The translations under genes and the position numbers were made by a program. DNA of 64,000 nucleotides, from the NCBI RefSeq assembly GCF_006438845.1, contig NZ_RCZJ01000001.1, positions 868,001 through 932,000 of the forward strand, given 5' to 3'. This stretch comes from Variovorax ginsengisoli. GTDB lineage: Bacteria > Pseudomonadota > Gammaproteobacteria > Burkholderiales > Burkholderiaceae_C. The notes below the pieces were generated by a model that was not told where the DNA came from, did no database searches, and saw only the letters and a list, made by a program, of their open reading frames with translations. Below are positions 38,901 through 47,606 of the stretch, piece after piece (the stretch's first letter is position 1; the number at the start of each line of letters is the position of its first letter).

Positions 38901-39498
38901 GATGCGTCGCCACCACCGGCAGGTTGAGCCGCGCGGCCAGCTGCACGGCGGCGATCACATGCGGCTCGTCTTCAGGCCGGCCGGCGCGCTGGAGCTCGAT
39001 GTAGAAGCGATGTGTGAACAGACTGGCGAGCTGCAGCGCGATGTTTGCAGCGCGCTCGGCGTGCCCCTGCAGCAGCGCCGCACCCAGAGGCCCGGCCTGT
39101 GCGCCCGACAGCGCGATGAGCCCGCCGTTGAGCTCCTGCAGCCACGCCAGCTTGCAGACGGCCTGCGCCTGTCCGCGCCCGACGTTTTGCGTCCAGGCGC
39201 GTGCCAGCAGCTCCGACAGATGCAGGTAGCCTTCGGTGCTCTGCACCAGCAGGACGATGCGGGTCAGCGCGCCGATTTCTGCGCCCAGCCCCTCGAGAAA
39301 GACTTCGGCGCCCAGCACCGGCTTGATGCCGGCGCCGCGCGCTTCCTTGTAGAACTTGACCGCGCCGAACAGGTTGTTCAGGTCGGTGATGGCCAGCGCG
39401 GGCTGGCGGTCGGCCTTGGCGGCCTCGACGACTTCGTCGATGCGGTTGGTGCCGTCGACGACGGAGAATTCGGTGTGCAGACGCAGGTGGACAAACAT
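35995..39498 (-). CDS. dnaE: DNA polymerase III alpha subunit
   Basis: Replicative polymerase; 1167 residues, the expected size of DnaE1. The PHP domain starts the protein ([16 protein letters not shown]), the polymerase core contains [36 protein letters not shown] (the catalytic Asp pair) and [17 protein letters not shown], and the tandem HhH, beta-binding and OB regions follow ([22 protein letters not shown]). ATG 39498 gives this family N-terminus; the frame continues upstream over the Ldh gene only by chance. It is convergent with tolA. Confidence 0.98.
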   Translation of the reverse strand: [1167 protein letters not shown]

Positions 39499-39556
39499 CG
39501 CGTCATTGTAGGAAGCCACGCCATTCGCGGCACCGGTGAAGGGCGCGCCCGGTGTG

Positions 39557-40609
39557 CTAGGGCGTGCCGTCGACGCCCAAGCGCGCAGCCAGATCGGCCA
39601 GCGATTTCCAGCTGCCTTCGCCCAGTTCGATGTGCGTGGCGTTGCGAGCGCGGTTGCGCGCTTCGTACTCGCCCGGGTACTGGACGCCTTCGCTGCCTGG
39701 TTGGGGCGGGCACGACAACAGGTATTCCATGAAAGCGCCGGTCTCGTGCGCCTGCCAGGACGCCGCGCCGGCGCGTGCCGGATCGAACACCAGCGCGAAC
39801 AGATTGTTGGTGGCGAGCCCGCTGCGCGGATTCTCGGGCTGCATGGTGCCGCCGCCCGACAGTACCCCTGCGAGAAGTTCAGCCACCACGCCCAGCGCAT
39901 AGCCCTTGTGCCCGCCGAAAGGCAACAGCGCGCCGGGTGGCTGGCCGAACATCACGCCCGGGTCTGTGGTGGGGCGGCCTGCGCTGTCGATGAGTGCACC
40001 CTCGGGCGCCGGCTCGCCGTTGTCGGCCAGCACGCGCGCCTTGTTGAGCGCGATGGTGCTGGTGGCCATGTCGACGATCAGAGGCGGGCGCCCGTCGGGC
40101 AGCGGAAAGGCGAAACACAGCGGGTTCGTCGTGAGCCGGGCTTCGGCGCCGCCAAAGGGCGCCACCATCGGCGGCCGGTTGACGACGTTGGTGAAGGCCA
40201 TGAAGACCATGCCTGCCGCCACGGCCTGCTCGCCGTAGTGGCCCATGCGGCCGAGATGATGGCTGTCGCGCAGCGTCAGGATGCAGTGGCCGTGCGTCCG
40301 CGCCGCCTCGATGGCACCGGCCACCGCCTGCTTGCCCACCGACTGCCCGAAGCCGTGGTGGCCGTGCCAGGCCTGCAGGCTGCCGCTGTCGTTGACCCGT
40401 TCGGCGCGTGCGGTGCCGTCGAGCTGGCCGTCGGCCAGCGCCTTGGCATAGCCCGGCAGGATCGAGATTCCGTGGCTGGCGTAGCCGACGCGATCGGACT
40501 CGACCAGGTGCAGCGCCACGTCGTGAGCGATGTCCTCGGGGACCTGCTGCTTGCGCAGGATGTTCTCGACGAACCGAAGGGCGGCGGGAACGGCAATGCG
40601 GATGCTCAT
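39557..40609 (-). CDS. Ldh-family NAD(P)-dependent 2-hydroxy acid dehydrogenase
   Basis: The 350-residue product belongs to the malate/L-lactate/ureidoglycolate/sulfolactate dehydrogenase family, which is unrelated to classical Rossmann-fold dehydrogenases. Motifs are VALHLVESDRVGYASHGISILPGY near the N-terminus with the catalytic His, SHHLGRMGHYGEQA, TNPLCFAFPLPDG and DMATSTIALNKARV, which binds the cofactor. The natural substrate cannot be assigned from sequence. The gene lies upstream of dnaE on the same strand (about 58 bases away) and is divergent from trhO. Confidence 0.9.
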   Translation of the reverse strand: MSIRIAVPAALRFVENILRKQQVPEDIAHDVALHLVESDRVGYASHGISILPGYAKALADGQLDGTARAERVNDSGSLQAWHGHHGFGQSVGKQAVAGAIEAARTHGHCILTLRDSHHLGRMGHYGEQAVAAGMVFMAFTNVVNRPPMVAPFGGAEARLTTNPLCFAFPLPDGRPPLIVDMATSTIALNKARVLADNGEPAPEGALIDSAGRPTTDPGVMFGQPPGALLPFGGHKGYALGVVAELLAGVLSGGGTMQPENPRSGLATNNLFALVFDPARAGAASWQAHETGAFMEYLLSCPPQPGSEGVQYPGEYEARNRARNATHIELGEGSWKSLADLAARLGVDGTP

Positions 40610-40738
40610 GCGGGGTCTTTCCGTGATGGTGCGGCGGGCTTGATCGGCCGGAACATGCTAGCCCGCACGACAACGCCATGGCTTGCGCCCCATCAAGCGC
40701 CAGGCCGATGCGATGGGCGCCTTGCACAGCCGCGCTTC

Positions 40739-40744
40739 TACAAT
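40739..40744 (+). promoter_or_regulatory. -10 box TACAAT placing the start of trhO mRNA at its GTG
   Basis: TACAAT ends 7 bases before the GTG start at 40752, so transcription would begin at or next to the start codon and the mRNA could be leaderless. No good -35 box was seen. Confidence 0.45.
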
Positions 40745-40751
40745 TCCGCCC

Positions 40752-41537
40752 GTGCTTCCCATCCTCAACATCGCCGCCTACCTCTTCAGCGCCATCGAAG
40801 ACCCCCTCACCCTGCGCGACGCGCTGCTCGCCAGCGCCAAGTCGCGGCAGCTCATGGGCACGATCCTGCTCGCGCCGGAGGGCATCAACCTCTTTCTCGC
40901 GGGGGCGCCGGACGAGGTGCGCGGCTTCGTCGGCGAACTGCGCGCCGACCCGCGCTTCGGCACGCTCGAAACCAAGGAAAGCTGGTCGGAGGCCCAACCT
41001 TTTCGCCGCATGCTGGTGAAGGTCAAGCGCGAGATCATCCGCATGGACCACCCCGCGATCCAGCCCGCTGCCGGCCGTGCCCCGGGGGTCGACGCGCCCA
41101 CGCTGAAGCGCTGGCTCGACCAGGGCCACGACGATGCGGGCCAGCCGATCGCGCTGCTCGACACGCGCAACGCCTTCGAGGTCGACCACGGCACGTTCGA
41201 AGGCGCGATCGACTGGCGCATCGCCAAGTTCACCGAATTCCCGCCGGCACTGATGGCGCACAAGGACGAGCTCGCCGGCAAGACCGTGGTCAGCTTCTGC
41301 ACCGGCGGCATCCGCTGCGAAAAGGCCGCCATCCTGATGCGCGAGGCCGGCGTGGAGAACGTGCTGCAGCTCGAAGGCGGCATCCTCAAATACTTCGAAG
41401 ACGTCGGCGGCGCGCACTACCAGGGCGACTGCTTCGTGTTCGACGGCCGCCGCACGCTGGCGCCCGATCTGAGCGCTTCTGGCAACGCCGCCAGCGCCCG
41501 CGCCGCCGAAGACCCGGACTGGGCGCTGAAGGTCTGA
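40752..41537 (+). CDS. trhO: rhodanese-type tRNA uridine 5-hydroxylase TrhO
   Basis: The 261-residue product belongs to the TrhO/YceA family, which hydroxylates uridine 34 of certain tRNAs to 5-hydroxyuridine in an O2-dependent reaction. An N-terminal domain ([16 protein letters not shown]) precedes the rhodanese domain with the active-site loop [11 protein letters not shown], carrying the reactive cysteine. GTG 40752 was chosen because [12 protein letters not shown] opens the family; codons upstream to 40683 are open but not homologous. No ribosome site is present at this GTG, which agrees with leaderless translation. Confidence 0.88.
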   Translation: MLPILNIAAYLFSAIEDPLTLRDALLASAKSRQLMGTILLAPEGINLFLAGAPDEVRGFVGELRADPRFGTLETKESWSEAQPFRRMLVKVKREIIRMDHPAIQPAAGRAPGVDAPTLKRWLDQGHDDAGQPIALLDTRNAFEVDHGTFEGAIDWRIAKFTEFPPALMAHKDELAGKTVVSFCTGGIRCEKAAILMREAGVENVLQLEGGILKYFEDVGGAHYQGDCFVFDGRRTLAPDLSASGNAASARAAEDPDWALKV

Positions 41538-41550
41538 GCGCGGTCCGGCG

Positions 41551-42558
41551 TCAGCCGATCGACGTCAATGCCTCACCCAGCGCGCGCTGTGCCGCCGGCC
41601 CGAGCACGCCGAGCCGGACCCGGCCGGGCAAGCCGAACGAGGTGGTGTCGCGCAACTTGATGCCGCGCGCCCTGAGGCCGGCGCACAGCGCAGGCACATC
41701 GGCCGCTGGTGGCGTCGCGCAGAAGAAGTTGGCAACGCTGGGATCGCAGCGCCAGGCGAACGATTCGCACAGTGCCTGCTGCGCGCGCTTCCAGCCGCGC
41801 AGCGTGTCCAGGCTGTCGGCCAGCCATTGCTGCACGCCGCTCGACGTCCATGCCTGCAGCAACGCGACACCGTGCGCCCCGACAGGCCAGGAAGGCGCCA
41901 TCGCCCGCACGTCAGCGACGATGTCGGCGGCATCGATCGGCGTGATGACGTACGCCGCTCGCACGCCCGTGAGGCCGAGCGCCTTGTTGGGCGTCCAGAG
42001 CTGCCACACGCGGTCGCGTTGGCGCGCGTCGAGCGCCGGCACGCCGTCCAGGCGCAACGGATCGTAGGCAAGGTCGAGCACGCAGACGTCGGTGTCGTGC
42101 AACTGCGAAAGCTCTGCGCCAAAGTGCGCATCGCCCTGCCCCAGCGGGCTCGACGGGTCGCAGCGCCAGACCAGCCTCGACCCATCTTTGCTCCCGTCGA
42201 CACCGGTTCGTCGCACCGGCAGCCGCCAGGCTCGCGCGGCCTTCTCGTAGTCGCCATAGCTGTGCACCGGCAGCAAGGCCACGCGTGCGCCGCGCGCTGC
42301 CATGACCGCGGTCATGCGAAAGATGAATTCGCTGGCGCTGGCCGCGAGGACGATGCGCGCGTCGGCCACACCGTGAAAGCGCGCGAGCGCGGCCCGCAAT
42401 GCGGTGTAGCCCGGATCGGGATAGCGGCTCGCGTCCGCATCGCGCACGGCCGCTGTGGCCAGCGGGCACGGGCCGCAGGCGTTCGCGTTGGTGGAAAAGT
42501 CGTGCAGTGGCACGCCCCAGCGGTCCGGTCCGCCATGCGTGTCTTCAGCGTCGTTCAT
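41551..42558 (-). CDS. cobD: threonine-phosphate decarboxylase-like aminotransferase (CobD/CobC)
   Basis: PLP enzyme expected to decarboxylate L-threonine O-3-phosphate to aminopropanol phosphate, which CbiB attaches to the corrin ring. The 335-residue product shows FSTNANACGPCP, SRYPDPGYTALRAALARFHGV and WTPNKALGLTGVRAAY (PLP lysine in PNK), which fit histidinol-phosphate-aminotransferase-like CobD/CobC proteins. It is the last gene of the B12 operon, 12 bases after cbiB. Naming follows the Salmonella scheme; the Pseudomonas name is cobC. Confidence 0.9.
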   Translation of the reverse strand: MNDAEDTHGGPDRWGVPLHDFSTNANACGPCPLATAAVRDADASRYPDPGYTALRAALARFHGVADARIVLAASASEFIFRMTAVMAARGARVALLPVHSYGDYEKAARAWRLPVRRTGVDGSKDGSRLVWRCDPSSPLGQGDAHFGAELSQLHDTDVCVLDLAYDPLRLDGVPALDARQRDRVWQLWTPNKALGLTGVRAAYVITPIDAADIVADVRAMAPSWPVGAHGVALLQAWTSSGVQQWLADSLDTLRGWKRAQQALCESFAWRCDPSVANFFCATPPAADVPALCAGLRARGIKLRDTTSFGLPGRVRLGVLGPAAQRALGEALTSIG

Positions 42559-42570
42559 GAAGCCCTCCGA

Positions 42571-43554
42571 TCAGACGCGGTTCAGCCACGCGAGCACCAG
42601 GGCCGAAGGAAGCACCCCGATCGCGAGCACCACCACGGCGCGCGTACAGCCGGCGGCGGCATGCGCCACATCCTGCGCAGATGGGCTTTGTCCCGCGGCA
42701 TTGAGCGTGTAGACGCCCGGCTTGCCCAGCCGAACGTCCAGCAGCAGCGCCATCGCGGCCATCGGCCAACCGCTGTTGGGCGACGGCGTGCGGCGCGCTT
42801 CCGATGGCAGCCTCCTGAGACCTGGTCGCCAAAACGCCAGGAAAAGCAGCAATGCGGTGAGCCGCGCCGGGACCCACGACAGCACGTCGTCCGCCCTGGC
42901 CGCCCACTTCCCGGCCCAAGTCCAGTCGCGCCCGTTGCGCAAGCCGATGTAGCCCCACATCGCATCGGCCGTGTTCGCGAAGCGGTAGACCGCCGCGCCC
43001 GGCAGGCCGAGCAGCACAAACCAGAAGATCGGCGCGACCACCGAGTCGTTGAGGTTCTCCGACAGCGATTCGATGGCGCTCTCGCGCACTTCCGACGCGC
43101 TCAGCGCACGCACGTCGCGGCTGACGAGGCGAGCCAGTTGCGCGCGGCCTACATCGAGCGACACGCCCAGCGCGTCTTCGACCGCCAGCACTTCGTCGCG
43201 CAGCATGCGCCACGCGAGCAAGGGCTTGAGCAGGAGGCCGAGGCCGATGGCCGTGGCCCAGAACGGCAACGCCCACAAGGCGCGCTGCACGATGAAGGCG
43301 ACGCCACCGAACACCGCCACGCCGACGCACCAGGCGAGCATCCCGCCGATGAACGGCGCGACGCGTGCCGTCGACGAACCGATCGGTGCGATCCGTCGGC
43401 CGATCGCTCCGAGGTAGTTTCCGATCCACACCACCGGGTGCCACCGCGCCGATGGCTCGCCGAAGGCGTGATCGACCAGCAGCGCGATCCACAGCGCGGC
43501 GCCCGTCGTGCCGACGGTGAGCAGCGCGTCGATGGTGCTCGCAGACATCGTCAT
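42571..43554 (-). CDS. cbiB: adenosylcobinamide-phosphate synthase
   Basis: Integral membrane enzyme that joins the aminopropanol side chain to adenosylcobyric acid (CobD in Pseudomonas naming). The 327-residue product has DHAFGEPSARWHPVVWIGNYLG, followed by several hydrophobic helices and ESLSENLNDSVVAPIFWFVLLGLPGAAVYRF and MWGYIGLRNGRDWTWAGKWAARADD, all characteristic. ATG 43554 overlaps the CobN-like stop (ATGA). It is followed by cobD, the gene providing its substrate. Confidence 0.95.
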   Translation of the reverse strand: MTMSASTIDALLTVGTTGAALWIALLVDHAFGEPSARWHPVVWIGNYLGAIGRRIAPIGSSTARVAPFIGGMLAWCVGVAVFGGVAFIVQRALWALPFWATAIGLGLLLKPLLAWRMLRDEVLAVEDALGVSLDVGRAQLARLVSRDVRALSASEVRESAIESLSENLNDSVVAPIFWFVLLGLPGAAVYRFANTADAMWGYIGLRNGRDWTWAGKWAARADDVLSWVPARLTALLLFLAFWRPGLRRLPSEARRTPSPNSGWPMAAMALLLDVRLGKPGVYTLNAAGQSPSAQDVAHAAAGCTRAVVVLAIGVLPSALVLAWLNRV

Positions 43555-46500
43555 GCCGGCACCACGCGGCGACCGCGCCGCCATTGGCTCAGTGCGCCCA
43601 ACGCCACCAGCACGGCCACGCCGAACGCAGACCACAGGCCTTGCACAGCCGATGGCGTTTGGTTCGGGGGCCGCTCGGGCACGGGATCGAGCTTGAGACC
43701 CTGGACGCGTTCGGTCGGAGCCGCTGATTCCGCTTCGGGGGCGGTCGGCGACGGTGCGACTTCGACCGGCGCAGGCGCGTCGCGCGCCGTCGTCACTTCG
43801 GTCGGACGCGGCGCTGCTGCCGGCCGGCGCGGCGCGGGCTGCAACTCGGCCTGCGCGAAGCGCTCGACTGCCACGTTCCCTTCACGCAGCCCGCTCGCCC
43901 ACGCGGCCTCGGCATACGCCTGCGACAGCTCGCGCCGCGTCGCCGCATCGGGCTGCCAATAGGCGAGCCGCACCGCGTCGAGCATGCGTTCGAGCGTCTG
44001 CGCGAAGGCGGCGCGGTTGGCCCCTTCGAGCCACGCCCGCGTGCCAAGCTGGTAGCGATCCCGCACGTACACGTCGTGCAGCGACTGCCATTGATCCTGC
44101 CGCACGGCCGCCGGTGCCGTCACCTGCCAGCCCCAGAGAAACTGCGCGGTCTTCAGCACCTGCAGGCTGCCGCTGTAGCCCTCGGCCTTCTGCGCCTCGA
44201 TCCACTGCGGGTGCAGGTAGCGCGTCTGCATCTCGCGGGCGATGGCGCCGGCGGCGGTGTCGGTGCGCACCGCCGTGCCTTCTCGCAGGTTCTGCACGTA
44301 CAGCGCCGGGTCCTTGCCTGTCAACTGCCGCACCGCCTGTGCGATGCCGCCGAGGTACTGGAATGGGTCGTCGTTCGTCAGCACGCCGTAGAGGTTCGAT
44401 GTGCGCGACATCAACGCCGCATCGACCTGCGCCAAGTTGCCGGCGAAGGCGCCGGGCGGCGCGGCGCCGTCGAGCTCGTCACCGTAGGCATGGCCCATGC
44501 GGTCCATGAAGAGCTGCGCCATCTGCGCATCGCCACCGCCACGGCGCTGCGAGCGCCAGAGCTCGCTGGCCAGCGCTGCTTCTTCCAGGCCGGCGCCGTA
44601 GCTGCCGGACTCGTTCGAGAACACGCGGGCGGTCGACCAGCGCTGCGCATCGGCAGGTGCCGCGCCGCTGGCCGCCATGCGCCGCGCGAGCGCCTCGCTG
44701 TGACGCGCCACGAAGTTGTCTTTGCCCGGCAAGGCAGCGACCTGGCGCGCCGCCTCGTCGAGCCAGCGCATCACGGCCGGGAACTGGTCGCGGTAGGAGC
44801 CCGTGACGCTCACCAGTACATCGATGCGCGGCCGTCGCAGCACGGCGTCCGGGATCACGTCGACGCCCGTCATGCGGCCGGCGTCGTCCCAGCGCGGCTT
44901 CACGCCCATCGCATGGAAGGTCTGGCTTTCCATCACGCCCTGGTGGCGCAGCGTTTCGCCGGCCCACAGGGTGAAGGCGATCTTCTCGGGCGGCTTGCCG
45001 GCGTGCGTCATCGCGTGCTCGGCGATCCACGCATCCAGCGCCGCCGTGCCAACGTCCCAGGCCGCGCGCGTCGGCACGCGGCTGGGGTCGAAGCCGTAGA
45101 GGTTGCGGCCGGTGGGCAGGCTGTCGGGGTTGCGCACCGGGTCGCCGCCGTAGCTCGCCTTGAGGTAGCGGCCGTCGAGTGCGGTCAGCAGACCGTCGAT
45201 TTCCTCGTTGTGCGCCAGCACATCGTCGAGCTGCCGCGCGCGTTCGGCGAGTGCGCGCAAGGCGTCCGAGTCGGCGGCTTCTTCGTGCCGCATCGCGCGC
45301 TCCAGCCACTGCGCGATCGGCGACGCGGCAAGGTTCTTCGGCTCGAGCAGGAAGGCCTCGTCGACGTCGAGGCGCAGCGCCTCGGCCAGCGGTTTGCGCA
45401 GGATCTGCAGCACGGTCATGCGGCGTCGCGTGGGGTCCGGCGCTTCGCCGAAGGTCGCGAGGCCGAGCGGCTGCGCCGTCTGCGCCAGCTCGTCGAGGTA
45501 CGGGTGCAGCACGGCGATGAAGCCGGCGAAGTCGGCGCGGATGCGGGCGGGCGTCCATTGCAGGTCGCGGTCGTAGTGCTGCGCGATGAAGTCCCTGGCG
45601 AGCCCGGCTTCCATCGCACGTTTGACCGGGCCGGGCGACAGCGTTTCCCAGTCGTGCATGCGCTCGTGCATCGCCTGCACGCCAGGGCGGAAGCCCGCCG
45701 GCGCGAACATCGGCGTCGAGTGGCTCACCATGGTCGCGCGGCCGCGGCGCTTGGCCGTGGTCGCTTCGCCCAGGTTGTCCATCACGTAAGGGTAGACGTT
45801 GGGCAGGTCGCCCAGCGCGAGCATCGGGTCGTCCTGCACCGACAGCCCGCGCTCCTTGCCGGCCGACCATTCGACGGTGCCGTGCGTGCCCAGGTGCACC
45901 ACGGCATCGGCACCGAACTGCGTGCGCAGCCACAGGTAGGTCGCGAGGTAGCCGTGGCTCAGCGGCACGGCGGAGCGGTGGTCCACCTGCGCGGCCTTGT
46001 CGCGCACGGTGGTGCCAGGCTCGAAGCGCGGCGGCTGGCGCAGCACGACGACCTGGCCAAAGCGAACGCGCGGGACCACGAAGGCGGCTTCGCCATTCAC
46101 CGGGCGCAGCATCGTCGAGCTTTCCGGCGGCCCCCAGTAGGCCTCGGTGCGCTGCTGCGTGGCGGCCGGCAGCGCGCGGAACCACGCGAGATAGCGAGAC
46201 AGCGGCAACGCATCGGCCAGGTCTTGCGCCAGCAACGGCTGCAACGCGTCGCTGCCGGGCGTCGGGTAATACGCCTGCATCGTGGCCTGCACCTTGGCGA
46301 TCAACGCGTCGCTGCCCGGCGCGTCGGTGCGGTAGCCGGCGCGCTGCATCGCCGTCAGCATGCCGTCGACGCTGCGCGGCACGTTGAGGAAGGACGCACC
46401 GAAGTTCGCCTCGCCCGGCGGGTAGTTGTAGACCAGCATCGCGATGCGGCGCTCGGCCGGCGGTGTGCGCTGCAGGCGCACCAGCGCCGCGGCCTTGTCG

Positions 46501-47606
46501 GCCACGGCGTCGATCTGCGCGGGCAGGGGCTGCAGCGAGCCCGTGACACCATCGCGCGCACTGACCAGCATCGCGTCGGTCATGCCGGCCAGCTCGCTCG
46601 GGCTGTAGTAATAGGCGATGTCGGTGGCCGCCAGGCCTTCGGTGCTGCGGGCCCATTGGTCGGCGTCCATCGCAGCGGCAGGCAGCGTCTGCAGCACCGG
46701 CACGCCGATGCGTTCCAGCTCGGCCTTGCGGTCGTTCGGGTTGAACACCAGCGCGGCATTGACGATCACGTCGACCCCACGTCGCGCGCTGCCGTCGGCG
46801 CCGGTCGCATGCGTCATGCGGAAGAACAGGTCCTTCTGCTGCCGCGGGCCGTAGAAGGCATAGGCACGCAGGCCGCGTTGCTCCAGGCTGCGGATCATGC
46901 GGTCGAGCCATCCGGTGTCGTCGCTGGTCAGCGTGGCGACGTTGACGGCGATGGCGACGGTGGCTGCGCTCGGCGCGCCGGGCAAGCGGTCGAGCGACGC
47001 GACATCGGCTTCGACACGCGGCCATTCGGGGTGGTAGAAGCCGGCCAGCGGCAGCACGACCGGCGCTGGCAGCCCCGCCATGTCGCCGACCCGGCCCAGC
47101 GCCGTCATCGCCGCGCGCAGGTTCTCGTTGCCGGAAAAGCGCCAGTACTCGCGCAGCCGCTGCGCCCACGCTGCGTCGATGCCGCGCTCGGCGGCAATGG
47201 GCGGCGCCGCCGACAGCTGGCCCTTGGCGACCAGGCCGAATTCGCCGACGACCACGTAAGGCGTGGTGCTGCGCGCGATGACATCGCCAAAGCGCTCGGC
47301 CGCGGCTTGCGTCAGGCTCAGGTGCGGTGCGTCGATGAGTAGCAGACGTGCGCCGTCGAGCGCAGTCGCGAGGGTCTCGGGCGTGCCGTCCGTGGCCGAC
47401 ACCACCTGCATCGACACGCCGGCGTCGCGGGCCGCGGCCTCTTGATGCGCCAGTCGCGTCGGGGGCACCAGCCGCGTGCTGAGCAGCACGATGCGCGAAG
47501 GCGCGCCAGCCGTCTGGGCGAGTGCGCCAGCCGGGCCGAACGCCCACAGCGCCAGGCACAGCCACACAGCCAGCCACCGTTTGCCCACACGCTGCATGCG
47601 CCTCAC
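43551..47606 (-). CDS. CobN-like chelatase with signal peptide and C-terminal membrane anchor
   Basis: The 1351-residue product is a CobN/magnesium-chelatase-H family protein, with VVHLGTHGTVEWSAGK (about residues 567-582), LGDLPNVYPYVMDNLGEATTAKRRGRATMVSH and the C-terminal TSNLYGVLTNDDPFQYLGG. Classical CobN is cytoplasmic and needs CobS and CobT. This one begins with a Sec signal (WLAVWLCLALWAFGPAGALAQ) and ends with a Pro/Ala-rich linker (about 1250-1320), a membrane helix (SAFGVAVLVALGAL) and an Arg-rich tail. It should sit in the periplasm, anchored to the inner membrane. GTG 47606 overlaps the DUF2149 stop; ATG 47597 is an alternative. Metal insertion or removal on corrinoid or heme is an inference. 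Confidence 0.85.
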   Translation of the reverse strand: MRRMQRVGKRWLAVWLCLALWAFGPAGALAQTAGAPSRIVLLSTRLVPPTRLAHQEAAARDAGVSMQVVSATDGTPETLATALDGARLLLIDAPHLSLTQAAAERFGDVIARSTTPYVVVGEFGLVAKGQLSAAPPIAAERGIDAAWAQRLREYWRFSGNENLRAAMTALGRVGDMAGLPAPVVLPLAGFYHPEWPRVEADVASLDRLPGAPSAATVAIAVNVATLTSDDTGWLDRMIRSLEQRGLRAYAFYGPRQQKDLFFRMTHATGADGSARRGVDVIVNAALVFNPNDRKAELERIGVPVLQTLPAAAMDADQWARSTEGLAATDIAYYYSPSELAGMTDAMLVSARDGVTGSLQPLPAQIDAVADKAAALVRLQRTPPAERRIAMLVYNYPPGEANFGASFLNVPRSVDGMLTAMQRAGYRTDAPGSDALIAKVQATMQAYYPTPGSDALQPLLAQDLADALPLSRYLAWFRALPAATQQRTEAYWGPPESSTMLRPVNGEAAFVVPRVRFGQVVVLRQPPRFEPGTTVRDKAAQVDHRSAVPLSHGYLATYLWLRTQFGADAVVHLGTHGTVEWSAGKERGLSVQDDPMLALGDLPNVYPYVMDNLGEATTAKRRGRATMVSHSTPMFAPAGFRPGVQAMHERMHDWETLSPGPVKRAMEAGLARDFIAQHYDRDLQWTPARIRADFAGFIAVLHPYLDELAQTAQPLGLATFGEAPDPTRRRMTVLQILRKPLAEALRLDVDEAFLLEPKNLAASPIAQWLERAMRHEEAADSDALRALAERARQLDDVLAHNEEIDGLLTALDGRYLKASYGGDPVRNPDSLPTGRNLYGFDPSRVPTRAAWDVGTAALDAWIAEHAMTHAGKPPEKIAFTLWAGETLRHQGVMESQTFHAMGVKPRWDDAGRMTGVDVIPDAVLRRPRIDVLVSVTGSYRDQFPAVMRWLDEAARQVAALPGKDNFVARHSEALARRMAASGAAPADAQRWSTARVFSNESGSYGAGLEEAALASELWRSQRRGGGDAQMAQLFMDRMGHAYGDELDGAAPPGAFAGNLAQVDAALMSRTSNLYGVLTNDDPFQYLGGIAQAVRQLTGKDPALYVQNLREGTAVRTDTAAGAIAREMQTRYLHPQWIEAQKAEGYSGSLQVLKTAQFLWGWQVTAPAAVRQDQWQSLHDVYVRDRYQLGTRAWLEGANRAAFAQTLERMLDAVRLAYWQPDAATRRELSQAYAEAAWASGLREGNVAVERFAQAELQPAPRRPAAAPRPTEVTTARDAPAPVEVAPSPTAPEAESAAPTERVQGLKLDPVPERPPNQTPSAVQGLWSAFGVAVLVALGALSQWRRGRRVVPA

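Noticed and set aside
36160..39732. 1190-residue plus-strand frame opposite dnaE
   Set aside because: The translation is low-complexity His/Arg/Val-rich and dnaE on the other strand is certain.
44076..47342. 1088-residue plus-strand frame opposite the CobN-like gene
   Set aside because: Same antisense-shadow pattern; no motif, and codon bias fits the minus-strand gene.
43551..47606. Standard cytoplasmic cobaltochelatase subunit CobN
   Set aside because: The signal peptide, C-terminal membrane helix and absence of adjacent cobS/cobT argue against the standard assignment.
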